From Kiritimatiellia bacterium (GTDB taxonomy: Bacteria; Verrucomicrobiota; Kiritimatiellia; RFP12; UBA1067): a stretch of 64,000 nt of DNA. The notes under the pieces are model-generated. The model ran no database searches, was not told where the DNA came from, and saw only the letters and a list, made by a program, of their open reading frames with translations. The DNA lies in NCBI GenBank assembly GCA_017403825.1, contig JAFRDO010000073.1, positions 1 through 64,000 of the forward strand. Direction: 5' to 3'. The position numbers were made by a program, and so were the translations under genes. Positions 45,143 through 55,200 of this stretch are shown here, one piece after another; position 1 is the first letter of the stretch; every line of letters begins with the position of its first letter.

Positions 45143-48058
45143 ATGAGTAAATGCAAGGCAACATTGAAGAGCGCGAGGTTGCTGATTCCTGCAATGACAA
45201 AACCACTGTTTTTGTTTCTTGCGTTCGCAGTTTCCGTTGCAGCACGTGCCGACTCTCGCATTGTACGCGAGTTCAATGTCAACGGTGGCAATTTCTATGA
45301 ATTGGAGGTGTCTGGGTTGCTTGGCTCGGCGGACGCTGCAAAAGAGCAGGCAATCGGAGCCGCGTACGTGGAATTCAGCAGCCGTTACAGACGCCTAAAG
45401 GCGAGAAGTTCGTACATCTCTGGCGTCTTGCCAAACGATCCATATCGTGTCTATGAATGCTTTTTCCCCGATACCGCCGTGTTCAACTGTGGAACCAATC
45501 ATTGGCGCTTCCAGTTTCGAGCGCCAGAAGCAGCCGACAAGGTGTCTGTGGAGGTGAAGCCCTGGAGGAACTTTTCCAATGTGGATTTTTTAGGCGTGAA
45601 ACTCTCGGCGGCGTGTCCGGTGCGGCATCAGCTTGCGCTTGGGCGTGTCGAGAAAACTCTCCAGCCAGGACCGCTTGACAATGAAATTATGATAACAGGC
45701 AGAACGAGCCTGCCGACCAGTCTGCGCGTCTCCCTGTATAATGCGAACGGCGAAAGGCCCATATTTGCCACAAATGTCCTTTCAAGCGCAACTAACGGAT
45801 TTCGACTTGCATTTCCGCTGCCCTCCCTTGCCTCCAGAAAAGTCATAGTAAAAGTCAAGATGAAAAATGGCGAGCGGGACAAGGCGGAACTCTGGGATCT
45901 CAAAACCATCTCAAGATTCAAGCCCATTGCGCTGCCGTCAAAGAACAAGCCGGTTTGGCTGAAAGTCCCTGTAATGCAGGCGGACTCAATCTCAATAAGC
46001 GGGAATCTTGTTGCATCTGACACCTCGGATCGCACTGCCAAATCAGGGCTGATGCGAATAAGCTTTACCGATGACGACGACGAGTTTCTTAGAGTCGAGA
46101 ACATGGCATGGTCGAAAGAAAACGGCAATTTCGCTTACCTCCATTCAGGGAACACTACAACAAACGGAAATTTTAAAGTCAACATATCCATACCGGAATC
46201 GGCGCGAACGCTTTATCTTGGCTTTTCGAAATGGGCGATTCCTAACACCCAGATGCTTGCTGGCCTCAAGGTTGACTTTTCGCATGCCAGGTTTGCCCTG
46301 CCGGACTACATAACGTCGCTCAAACAGCAGGGAATTGACAGCAAGTCGGTCAATCGCTTCCTGATTGAACAGCTTGGAACTAATTACATTGATTTGCTAA
46401 AGCTCCGCAATGAGTTCCCGCAATACAAGGCATCGCAATTTCAGGGGCCACTCCTCCGTCGCGACAAGTTTTCCTCTTCTGGCGTCTTTAGGTTAATAGG
46501 CTGCCCAGACTTTGACGTCTCGACCAAGATTGACTGGGCGGCGAATCCTTTCAACAACTCTATGTGGCTTCTCAAGTACGATTCTGGGTTCTGGATTCCG
46601 TTTGCCGCTCCGGAAAATGAAATTGAACGCCGATATGCTTATTGTCGTGATGCGTGGTTCGGTTTTTGGAGTCTGAATGCATTTTATCCATCAGCAGCAA
46701 ATTCAATGGTCTTTACGGATCAAGTTCTTGCAGCAAGAATCAAAGCGATTCTGGTTTTAATGTTTGGGCTGGAGGATGACATCAGCATGGGAAAGGCCAT
46801 TCCTCCGCTTTGGGATCACATCGTCGCTGATGAAGATTTCCTTTCGATGCTTATGTATCAGTTGTGTGTAGATGCGGGAATAGCCGAGGGGAATCTTCAG
46901 GCCAAACAGATGGGAATCCACGTCTACAATTTGATAATGGCCAAGGCATTGCTCCTGTTTGCTGACGCATTCCCGATGCTTGAGACAAGCGCTCGCTACA
47001 AACAGGTTGCGGTTGATTCAATTTTCAGGCATGTTAACGCCCTATACGGTCAAGATGGCTTTGTTCGCGAACAGTCGGCGGCATTCCATCATGCTTATAT
47101 ACAATATTTCTTGGACTTCCATCAATATTTTCGAGACAACAATACAGTGGAGCCCGCACGTATCAGGAAACTGGAGCGTTTTCTTGCGAAGATATTGCGC
47201 GTGGACGCGCAAGTATGTTTCCCGGACGGGGTACGGTTTGTTCCAATTGGAGACTTGGCGTCAGGAAATCAAAGACAGGAGTTGCGCCAGTATGTCGGAA
47301 AATTCAAGACGGTCGCAAAACTGTCTGAAAAGGTTCCTGTTGAATTCAAAGACATGGCACAAGTTACAGTGCTTAAGCAAAGCGGACTGTATGTTTTCAG
47401 AAACACTGCAAAGGGAAAGATGCTCATTATTGACATATCACCGAACAAGGTGGCACACGGTCATTACGATTGCGGCAGCTATCATTATTTCTCCGACGGC
47501 GTCAGGTGGCTTGCCGACCGCGGCGGCCCATACAAGTACGCCTCACGACTGTGCAGGGAGATGATGTCGTCTGCAAGCCATTCTGTAGCATGCCCTGCGG
47601 ATGCGAACCAAATGGTTGGCATTGCGTACAATGTGGACTTCAAGAAGACTGAGGAAGGATGGTCTTTATCTTTCTGGACCAATGTGTATGGATCAAAGTA
47701 TAGGCACAAACGAGAATTCGTCATCGGCAGGGATGTCTCCAAGTTCTCAGTCGAGGACACATTCTATGGGCCCAAAGCTGCAGGTTACGTAAACAGAATG
47801 GTCTTGGGCCAGGGCGTAAAAGCGCGGATTGTAGAGGCTGCGAGATACGAGGCTGTTTTAAGGTCTGGCGCGTCAACATTGCACATTCAATCATCGCACA
47901 GCATGCACAAACGTGGAAGCACTGCGTCATATGCGCCTGGCGCGCTTTCACAGATAAAGGTGCTTGAGGCAGATGGACTCTCAAATGAGAATGGCGAAAT
48001 GCGCTTTTCGTACAAAGTCGAGGCGTCGGCGAACACTACACAGATAATCCTGAGATAG
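45143..48058 (+). CDS. secreted heparinase II/III-like polysaccharide lyase with N-terminal beta modules
   Basis: 971 residues from ATG 45143; starts at TTG 45128 or ATG 45194 are also possible, the last beginning directly with the signal peptide. Sec signal, then beta-rich region (about 25-155) and two beta-sandwich modules (about 160-255, 280-385). The second module shares blocks such as ISISGNL, LMRISFTDDDDEFL and IPESARTLYLGF with both AsnB-like proteins. An alpha/alpha toroid follows (about 440-700), then the heparinase II/III beta domain with HGHYDCGSYHYFSDGVRWLADRGG (about 770-795). Such lyases cleave uronic-acid-containing polymers. In a synthesis cluster it may edit or release the polymer in the periplasm. 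Confidence 0.77.
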   Translation: MSKCKATLKSARLLIPAMTKPLFLFLAFAVSVAARADSRIVREFNVNGGNFYELEVSGLLGSADAAKEQAIGAAYVEFSSRYRRLKARSSYISGVLPNDPYRVYECFFPDTAVFNCGTNHWRFQFRAPEAADKVSVEVKPWRNFSNVDFLGVKLSAACPVRHQLALGRVEKTLQPGPLDNEIMITGRTSLPTSLRVSLYNANGERPIFATNVLSSATNGFRLAFPLPSLASRKVIVKVKMKNGERDKAELWDLKTISRFKPIALPSKNKPVWLKVPVMQADSISISGNLVASDTSDRTAKSGLMRISFTDDDDEFLRVENMAWSKENGNFAYLHSGNTTTNGNFKVNISIPESARTLYLGFSKWAIPNTQMLAGLKVDFSHARFALPDYITSLKQQGIDSKSVNRFLIEQLGTNYIDLLKLRNEFPQYKASQFQGPLLRRDKFSSSGVFRLIGCPDFDVSTKIDWAANPFNNSMWLLKYDSGFWIPFAAPENEIERRYAYCRDAWFGFWSLNAFYPSAANSMVFTDQVLAARIKAILVLMFGLEDDISMGKAIPPLWDHIVADEDFLSMLMYQLCVDAGIAEGNLQAKQMGIHVYNLIMAKALLLFADAFPMLETSARYKQVAVDSIFRHVNALYGQDGFVREQSAAFHHAYIQYFLDFHQYFRDNNTVEPARIRKLERFLAKILRVDAQVCFPDGVRFVPIGDLASGNQRQELRQYVGKFKTVAKLSEKVPVEFKDMAQVTVLKQSGLYVFRNTAKGKMLIIDISPNKVAHGHYDCGSYHYFSDGVRWLADRGGPYKYASRLCREMMSSASHSVACPADANQMVGIAYNVDFKKTEEGWSLSFWTNVYGSKYRHKREFVIGRDVSKFSVEDTFYGPKAAGYVNRMVLGQGVKARIVEAARYEAVLRSGASTLHIQSSHSMHKRGSTASYAPGALSQIKVLEADGLSNENGEMRFSYKVEASANTTQIILR

Positions 48059-48093
48059 GACAGGTGTTTTGCTGTCGTGACTATGCGGTTGAC

Positions 48094-48612
48094 ATGATGA
48101 CGCGCAAGGCGATATACAGGACTCCGCCTGGCTTTTCAGACATGGTGATGACGTCCGACGGCAAGGTTCTTACAGGGCTGCACTTCACGGATTCGTGCAA
48201 GGTAGCCGAAGGTTGTCGCGAATCCATAGAACGCGACCTGCCGGCCTTCCGCGAGACTCGTCGCTGGCTCGACGGGTATTTTGGCGGATGCGAGCCAAAC
48301 TTCGCGCCGCCGTATCGTGTCGACGGATTGACTCCGTTCCGAAAGGACATAATCGATGCAATGCTCAGGATCCCGTTCGGCAAGACCGTCACCTACGGCG
48401 ACATTGCGGCGAAAATTGCGAAAAAGCGCGGAGTGAAAAAGATGTCCGCGCAGGCGGTTGGCGGTGCGGTAGGGTGGAACCCGATCTGCATCATCATTCC
48501 ATGCCACCGCGTCATCGGCGCGAACGGCGCGCTTGTCGGCTACGGTGGCGGAATCAGGAACAAGGTTGCGCTGCTCAGGCACGAAAGGCATATCTATGAG
48601 GAACGCGCTTAA
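48094..48612 (+). CDS. ogt: methylated-DNA--protein-cysteine methyltransferase
   Basis: 172 residues from ATG 48094 (a GTG at 48064 would add 10; no strong ribosome site decides). Suicide repair enzyme that removes alkyl groups from O6-alkylguanine. The C-terminal domain holds the helix-turn-helix part (IPFGKTVTYGDIAAKI) and the active site IIPCHRVIGANGALVGYGGG with the acceptor Cys in PCHRV. It overlaps the flavoprotein gene by 17 bases. It interrupts the glycan cluster and has no evident link to it. Confidence 0.93.
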   Translation: MMTRKAIYRTPPGFSDMVMTSDGKVLTGLHFTDSCKVAEGCRESIERDLPAFRETRRWLDGYFGGCEPNFAPPYRVDGLTPFRKDIIDAMLRIPFGKTVTYGDIAAKIAKKRGVKKMSAQAVGGAVGWNPICIIIPCHRVIGANGALVGYGGGIRNKVALLRHERHIYEERA

Positions 48613-49735
48613 GCATACTCCGGTCAAGCTGGCGATTGTCGGCGGGGGCGCCGCCGGGATGTTCGCCGCAGCGGTCGCCGCGGAACGCAAAATCCCGTGC
48701 GTGGTCATCGAGCGCAAGGTCCGCCTCGGGTCGAAGGTGCTGATGACGGCAAACGGACGCTGCAACTTCGCGAAGGACATCTCCGCCGAGCAGTTCCTTG
48801 CGGACGTCGGCCCCGCCGCGCAGTTCGTCGCGCAGGCCGTCCGCGAGTGTCCGCCGCGCAAAATCATCGCCGGGTTCAAGTCGCTCGGTGTCCCGCTAAA
48901 GCGGATGGCTGACGCGCGGATGTTCCCGGCGGACGGCAAGGCCGCGACGATCGTCCATGCGTTCGGCGATCTGTTGCGCGAAAGCGGCGTGCCGCTTCTC
49001 ACCAACTGTCCCGTCACCGGAATCCAGCCGCAGAAGACAGGCTTTATCGTAGCGACGAAAAACTTCACCATCTGGGCCGAGAACGTATTGCTGGCGACAG
49101 GCGGCGTCAGCTATCCGAAGCTCGGTTCCGTCGGCGACGGCCAGCGCTTTGCGGCCGAACTCGGACACAGCCTCGTCCCATACCGCCCGGGGTTGATCGG
49201 GCTGGAGACGTCCGACCCGCGCGTCACGCGCCGTGCCGGACGCCGTTTCGAGGACGCGTGCGCAAGGGTGATCGCTCCAGACGGCGCCATGCTGTACGAG
49301 TACAAGGGCGAGATCGATTGCGAGACTTTTGGCTTGAGCGGCGCGGCAATCTACAACTGCCAGCGCTTCATTGAACATTGGCTGCGTGAGAAGCCTGCTC
49401 TTAAAGTCTGTGACATTACGGTCGAGGCATCGTTTGATCGCGAGTGCGTGCGACTCAAAGACCCGAGACCGCGTCCGTTAAAAGGGGCGATTGTCACCAT
49501 CGGCGGCGTCGCGTTGGACGAAGTGAACCCGGCTACGATGGAGTCCCGCAAGGTTCCCGGGCTCTACTTCGCCGGCGAAGTCCTTGACATCGACGGCCCG
49601 ACGGGCGGCTACAACCTGACGCTCGCCTTCGCGACAGCCCGCCGCGCCATCGAATCCATTGCGTCAAGCAACAATTCGCGGGAGACTCGGCTTGCCAGCC
49701 GTGCCCGACACAGGCTGATTTATGATATAATATAA
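48596..49735 (+). CDS. HI0933/YhiN-family FAD-dependent oxidoreductase
   Basis: 379 residues. N-terminal FAD-binding Rossmann motif LAIVGGGAAGMFAAAVAAE, then ERKVRLGSKVLMTANGRCNF, VLLATGGVSYPKLGSVGDG, a middle beta domain, and the C-terminal GLYFAGEVLDIDGPTGGYNL. The family (BaiN/YhiN/HI0933) is widespread; one member has been reported to act on ribosomal RNA uridine reduction, which I recall but cannot verify here. The ATG at 48596 lies inside the ogt end. Its last codons hold the promoter of the next gene. Length is somewhat below the usual 390-410. Confidence 0.88.
   Translation: MRNALKHTPVKLAIVGGGAAGMFAAAVAAERKIPCVVIERKVRLGSKVLMTANGRCNFAKDISAEQFLADVGPAAQFVAQAVRECPPRKIIAGFKSLGVPLKRMADARMFPADGKAATIVHAFGDLLRESGVPLLTNCPVTGIQPQKTGFIVATKNFTIWAENVLLATGGVSYPKLGSVGDGQRFAAELGHSLVPYRPGLIGLETSDPRVTRRAGRRFEDACARVIAPDGAMLYEYKGEIDCETFGLSGAAIYNCQRFIEHWLREKPALKVCDITVEASFDRECVRLKDPRPRPLKGAIVTIGGVALDEVNPATMESRKVPGLYFAGEVLDIDGPTGGYNLTLAFATARRAIESIASSNNSRETRLASRARHRLIYDII
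49723..49731 (+). promoter_or_regulatory. extended -10 promoter within the 3' end of the flavoprotein gene
   Basis: TGATATAAT encodes part of the final codons of the flavoprotein gene and would start a transcript near 49738, giving a leader of about 60 bases before ATG 49798. Confidence 0.6.
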
Positions 49736-49797
49736 ATAATACGGTTAAAATGCAGAAATTAAGGTAGTCGAAGGCAAAGTTAAGGAGGTTTGACGCT

Positions 49798-52194
49798 ATG
49801 CATTTCTTCGTTTTAGATTCTTATTCTCTAAGTTCTGTTGTTTCCTCTTTGTACGGATACGTCATAGATGAGCGCGGCTTCTTCACGGATTATGTCGATG
49901 GCAAGCTGGATGGCAATGGATGTTATGTCAGGATTACTGCGGATGCGCGGCAAATCAGAATTGAACAAGACTCTAACGGATCGTTTGGGCTTTATATTTA
50001 CCAATCCGGCAACTATTTTGCAATCTCCAACTCATTTTTCAAATTGCAGGATTTTCTGAAGACGAGAGTTCCGCTGAGCGTCAATTATGACTACTGTGTC
50101 GCATTTCTCGCCATTGGCCTGGCCAGCCTTGCCTATGAGGAAACTGCCATCAACGAAATAAAGTGGCTGGACAGAAATGCCGAGGTAATCATCGACAGAA
50201 TCTCAGGTAGTCTTCGGATCGTCAGTAAGAAAGAAGAATTGAATGTCATTTCGCTCGAATCCAGGGAGGGCTGCGAAATACTTGACCGTTGGTTCGACCG
50301 TTGGTCAGGCATTGTACGTCGCGCCGGAAAGACCAATCGGTTGGCTGTCGATCTTTCAGGCGGATTAGACACCAGATTGACATTCATGCTGGCTTTGGCC
50401 TCAAGGTGCGACTTGAATGCGGCTCAGGTCTTTACTATGGTTTCCGAAAACGACGTACACCAACAGGATTATGCCATTGCACAGAAGATTGCCGGGCATT
50501 TCGGCTTTGACTTGAAAAAGAGATCCTACCATGAATGCAAGGCAACTGATTTCACGATAGACCAGATCCTTAATTTGATGTATGATTCAAAAATGACATT
50601 CCATCAGGACATTCTGCTATGGGTGGAACGCATGGACGGGGTGTCGTTCAGAATGTCAGGTGCGGCAGGCGAATTGTTAAGATCGCTTTGGCCTATGAAC
50701 GCTGAAGAGTTTTTGTGTTGGATGCGACGTCGTTCCATGGCATTCGGTAAAAGACACACTCAATGGGTTTCGCAGGCAATCTGGAGCGTGATTCAAAGGG
50801 CGATCGAGGGCGTCAGCGGCAAGTACTCACTGCCCGCCGATTCCCGTATGGTCGGCCATTGCCTGTACCGAGAAACGCGGTGTCGAAATCATTTCGGTCG
50901 GCTTATGCTCGGCGGCATGGCGGCTGGGATTTATTGGCTTGCGCCATTGCTCGACAGTGAACTGCATCGCCTGAAGAAACGGTTTGTTGACGGAACTGAC
51001 GACAACGCCTTGATAGCACTTATGTTTGAACGCTATCGATCGGAGCTGCTGGAATTCCCTATAGAGGGGGGCAGGACCATTGCCGCAGAAACTGTTGAGA
51101 GAGCAAAAGTGGTCAATGCCAATTTTGCTAGGAAAGCCCATGCACAAAGTTTCGTTATGCCGTTTGACGTCCCCCCGCACACTCCACAAGAGGATTGCCA
51201 GCGCCATGTTTCCATAGACGACGCCGACTGTTACTTCAGAAATCTGATTCGTTCTGATGCAACAAAGAAGTTGATTGTGCAGAACTTTTCCGAAGGCGCC
51301 TACGATTGGGCGATCTCAGGAATGAGCAAAAAGGGATTCCTCCCCCAAAAGCCGTGGCAGGCGATGGCTGGCATCCTTAAGGTCATTGACAATGTGGAAT
51401 ATAGCCGAATGGCTTCGGATGCAAACAAATCGGCGCTTGATCGCTACATTTACGGGGACGGGAAATTTGTCTTGCCGCCACTGTCAATGCCTGTCGTGTA
51501 TCATCTGAGCGTGGCAAGATGGCATAAAGTTGTAGTGTCGGGCGAGGCATGGTGCGACGGCTGTAATGAACGCCAAAAGGACATCATTCTGGTACAGATC
51601 AATTTTACAGACAAGGGCAACAACCCTATAGCCATTAAAAACCCGAATTGTTCGGATGCGTATGGGCAACATCTCTTTATCGATGTCGATTCAGTGCATA
51701 GAACATTCTTGCATGAGTTTCGCGTCCCAGAAGGGGCGACATCAGTCGCCGTCGGCATATCAAATCTTGATGACAGCAAAAACATCCAGATTTCCAAGTA
51801 TTCCGTAGTAAAGGCGATTTGGGAGGATATTTCCGAGAGTGACATAAGGCTCTTCGCTGCGCAAGACAGATACAATTGGGATAAGGCGGCCGTGAAACTC
51901 CTGCCTGGTGCTGATTATGAATTTACAGCCGACGAGGCAATTGTCGAGGCTGGCAAGACGGATGCTGTGGAAGCGCTGCTGTATGAAGCACAGTCAAAGA
52001 AATTCTGCCTTCGCAAGAAGTTTGCCATTGAGAATTCACGCAGTGGAAAGATCGTATGGCGGTTTACAGTCCCTTCCGTTGTCGGCGAATATTGGCTGCT
52101 TGTTTACGCAGGTGTTGCTGGCAAATGCGAAGACATCGGCGTTTTATGGAAAAATGTCGCGGTGAACAAAAGAGAGCAGGGGGTCCAAGCCTGA
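49798..52194 (+). CDS. asparagine-synthetase-like protein 2, paralog of the 42666 gene
   Basis: 798 residues, collinear with the 42666 protein over its whole length. Similar Ntn-like half (SLYGYVIDERGFFTDYV) again without an N-terminal nucleophile Cys, PP-loop S187-G-G-L-D-T-R193, and the same C-terminal beta modules (VVVSGEA ... LVQINFTDKG ... VPEGATSVAVGI; then GEYWLLVYAGVAGKCEDIGVLWK). A strong AAGGAGG site (49782-49788) precedes the ATG, and it has its own promoter. Its coding sequence is less AT-rich than its paralog. Two diverged copies in one glycan region suggest two different acceptors or positions. Confidence 0.76.
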   Translation: MHFFVLDSYSLSSVVSSLYGYVIDERGFFTDYVDGKLDGNGCYVRITADARQIRIEQDSNGSFGLYIYQSGNYFAISNSFFKLQDFLKTRVPLSVNYDYCVAFLAIGLASLAYEETAINEIKWLDRNAEVIIDRISGSLRIVSKKEELNVISLESREGCEILDRWFDRWSGIVRRAGKTNRLAVDLSGGLDTRLTFMLALASRCDLNAAQVFTMVSENDVHQQDYAIAQKIAGHFGFDLKKRSYHECKATDFTIDQILNLMYDSKMTFHQDILLWVERMDGVSFRMSGAAGELLRSLWPMNAEEFLCWMRRRSMAFGKRHTQWVSQAIWSVIQRAIEGVSGKYSLPADSRMVGHCLYRETRCRNHFGRLMLGGMAAGIYWLAPLLDSELHRLKKRFVDGTDDNALIALMFERYRSELLEFPIEGGRTIAAETVERAKVVNANFARKAHAQSFVMPFDVPPHTPQEDCQRHVSIDDADCYFRNLIRSDATKKLIVQNFSEGAYDWAISGMSKKGFLPQKPWQAMAGILKVIDNVEYSRMASDANKSALDRYIYGDGKFVLPPLSMPVVYHLSVARWHKVVVSGEAWCDGCNERQKDIILVQINFTDKGNNPIAIKNPNCSDAYGQHLFIDVDSVHRTFLHEFRVPEGATSVAVGISNLDDSKNIQISKYSVVKAIWEDISESDIRLFAAQDRYNWDKAAVKLLPGADYEFTADEAIVEAGKTDAVEALLYEAQSKKFCLRKKFAIENSRSGKIVWRFTVPSVVGEYWLLVYAGVAGKCEDIGVLWKNVAVNKREQGVQA

Positions 52195-52264
52195 AGCGAA
52201 GCCCGCCAGCTGGATGTGCAGAACTTTCGAATTGGTAAGACAAGCAAACTAAATGGAGTGTAAA

Positions 52265-55200
52265 ATGACTAAAATTGTTCTTTCCTGCGCCCTGGCCTTT
52301 GTCCAGGTTTTTGCAGCTTCTGCCTGCATGACATTTGTCGCAGGCAAAAAGGTCTCGGCCACCGGGCGTGTCATCGTAGGACACAATGAAGACGACTTTC
52401 CTCCGCTTGTTGTCCATCACGGAATTGTCCCGGCCCGTGACTGGCCGGCGGGAAGCGTCCTCCCGGCCACGCGAGGCTGTTGCGCGACTGTTCCGCAGGC
52501 GGCGCATACGCTTGCGTGCTACTGGAGCGAAGTCAAGTTTCCGCAGGGCGACAAGAACGCTGATGTCTTCCTCAATGAGAAGGGAGTGTTGGTTGTGAGC
52601 GATTCTGGCGGCAGGTCCACCGAACGGAAGGACGATCCGACCCTGCTCACCGAAGGCGGAGTGCAGTTCAACCTGCGGCGCGCCGTTGGAGAGCGTGCGA
52701 CGAGCGCCCGCGACGGCGTTCGCATAATCGGCGAACTGGTCGAGAAGTACGGCTATGCGCCGTCCGCCAGGATCTACACCGTGGCGGACCGGGACGAGGC
52801 ATGGCTGGTGCAGGTGGTGCATGGGCGGAATTACGTGGCGGTGCGGTGCCCTGACGACGAGATCACGATCATGCCCAATCTCTTTACCGTATACGAACTT
52901 GACGCTTACTCGCCCGGTGACGTGGTCGTTTCGTCCAATCTCGTCGGGAATGCGCTAGCGAAGGGGTTCTGGGACGGCACGGGCAAGTTCAACTTTGCGA
53001 AGGCGTATCAGGGATCGTACAACTATGGCCCTGACCACGCGTTCGAGCATCCGAACAACACTGGGCGCTTCCGACAGGCCATTCGCCTGCTTACGGGGCG
53101 GGAGTGGCCGGAGGGCAAGAGGTTCCCGTTCTCTGTGAAGCCGACTAAGACGCGTTTTTCCGTGACGGACATGGAGGCTCTCCTTTCCGCGCACAACGCG
53201 CCGCTAAAGGACGGGAAGCACGAGCGCGAGACCTGGTCGATCTGCGCCGAGTCAACCATCGAGTCATCTGTTTGCGAATTCACAGCATCTCCGCAGGACA
53301 CCATACTGCATGTTGCTTTCGGACATGGATGCGAAAAGCCCTATCAGAGGCTTAGGCCGTTTGCTGATCCGCTTCCGGCGGAAATCGACGAATCTGCAAC
53401 GGCGGAGGTTCGGCTCGCCAGCCATGTCCGTCCGGCACAGGATGCGCGGCCCGGCGAGGTTAGGGTGCGCGGTTACGTGGGGCGGAGGATCGACAGCTGT
53501 TTTTGCAACCACCTGCTGAAGCATGATGCCGTCTATCTGACCGATCCATACAAGGACAGGACGGAAGAGCACTACTGGCAGTGCGAGTTCTGGGGCAAGT
53601 GGATGCACAGCGCGGCGCCGTTCCTGTCATACACGGGCAGCGACACGCTCCGCGCCAACATCACCGCTTCGGTCGAGAACCTGCTGCCGTGCCAGGAGCC
53701 CTGCGGTTATCTCGGCAACTACGCGCCCGCCGCCCGCTGCGGCGTCGCCAGCAGGACGTCCTACGGCGGCTGGGACGTGTGGTGCCAGAAGTACACGCTT
53801 CTCGGGCTGCTCTATGCTGACGAGTGTCTTGGCGACAAGCGATGCCTTGATGCCGCATGCCGCCATCTCGACTGGCTCATGACGCAAGTCGGGCCCTCCT
53901 TCGCCAATCTGTCCGCCAAGGCACAAAGCGCGGAGGCGGAGGCTACGGCGGACAAGTCAGACAAGAAGGACATCGGAAAGACGGGCCGCTATCATGGGCT
54001 TGCAAGCCTCTCGATACTTGAGCCGGTCGTGCGCCTCTACCGTCGCACCGGCAAGAAAGAATACCTGAAATTCGCCACATACATCGTTTCGCGCATGGAC
54101 GCGGAAGAAGGCGGCGGCGGACTTGTCACAAAGGCGCTTGCCGGCGTTGACGTGGCGGACCGCACGCCTGGCAAGGACGAGTTGGAGAAGTTCGCCTGCA
54201 GCAAGAAGGCATATGAGATGCTTTCGTGCTATCAGGGGCTTCTTGAGTATCATCTCGCCACCGGCGACAAGCGATGCCTTGATGCCGTTGTCGCGACCGC
54301 AAAGAACGTAATCGCTACGGAGCTTAACGTCGTGGGCGGGGCGGCGAGCCAGGAATTGTGGTATCACGGCAAGGACAAGCAGACCCACCCCTATTACCGG
54401 ATGAACGAGACCTGCGTTGTCACAACCTGGCTGCGTCTCTGCGAAAGCCTGCTTGCCGTGACCGGCGATCCGTCCTGGGCGGATGAGTTGGAGCGCACGT
54501 TCTACAACATCTATCTTGCCACCCTCAGCCGTGACGGCTCGGTGTTCGCGCAGTACACGGGACTGGAGGGCGCCCGCTCGGCAGGCCTGAACAACTGCTT
54601 CATGGAGGAGAACTGCTGCAACGCGAACGGGCCGCGCGGCTTCGTCGCGTTCATGCGCGCGCTTATGACGGCCGAAGGCGATGTGGCCTCCATCAACCTC
54701 TACGAGACGTCCACCGCGTCCGTGGAGCTTCCGGCGCTTAAGGAGAAGGCGTCGTTCGAGACATTCACGCTTTATCCGAAGGAGAACTGGGTGCGCATCG
54801 TCAACCGCACTGAGAAGCCTCTCGACTTCGCGCTCAGGCTTCGTATCCCGTCATGGTCGGAGAAAACCGATGTGAAGGTGAATGGAGAGGCTGTCAAGGG
54901 CGTAACCGCAGGAACGTACTGCAAACTGAGGCGTCGCTGGCTGCCGGGCGACAAGGTGGAGGTCACGTTTGACATGCCTTGCAAAGTGCATCTGCTCAAC
55001 AACCATGTTGCCTTCACGCGCGGACCGGTCGTGCTGGCACGCGACGCGCGTTTCCGCGACGGCAACCTCGTGGAAAGGATGCGGGCGATTGATTTCGAGA
55101 AGGGCGTTGAGATGCGTCCGGTTCCGACTGGCGATGGCGACATATGGATGGCGTTCGCCGCATTCTTGCCGATGGGCGCGCATTCGGAAAGCCCGGACAA

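Noticed and set aside
33093..52194. Complete Wzx/Wzy or ABC-exported capsule locus
   Set aside because: No flippase, polymerase, ABC or chain-length regulator gene of a known type is present, so the export class is left open.
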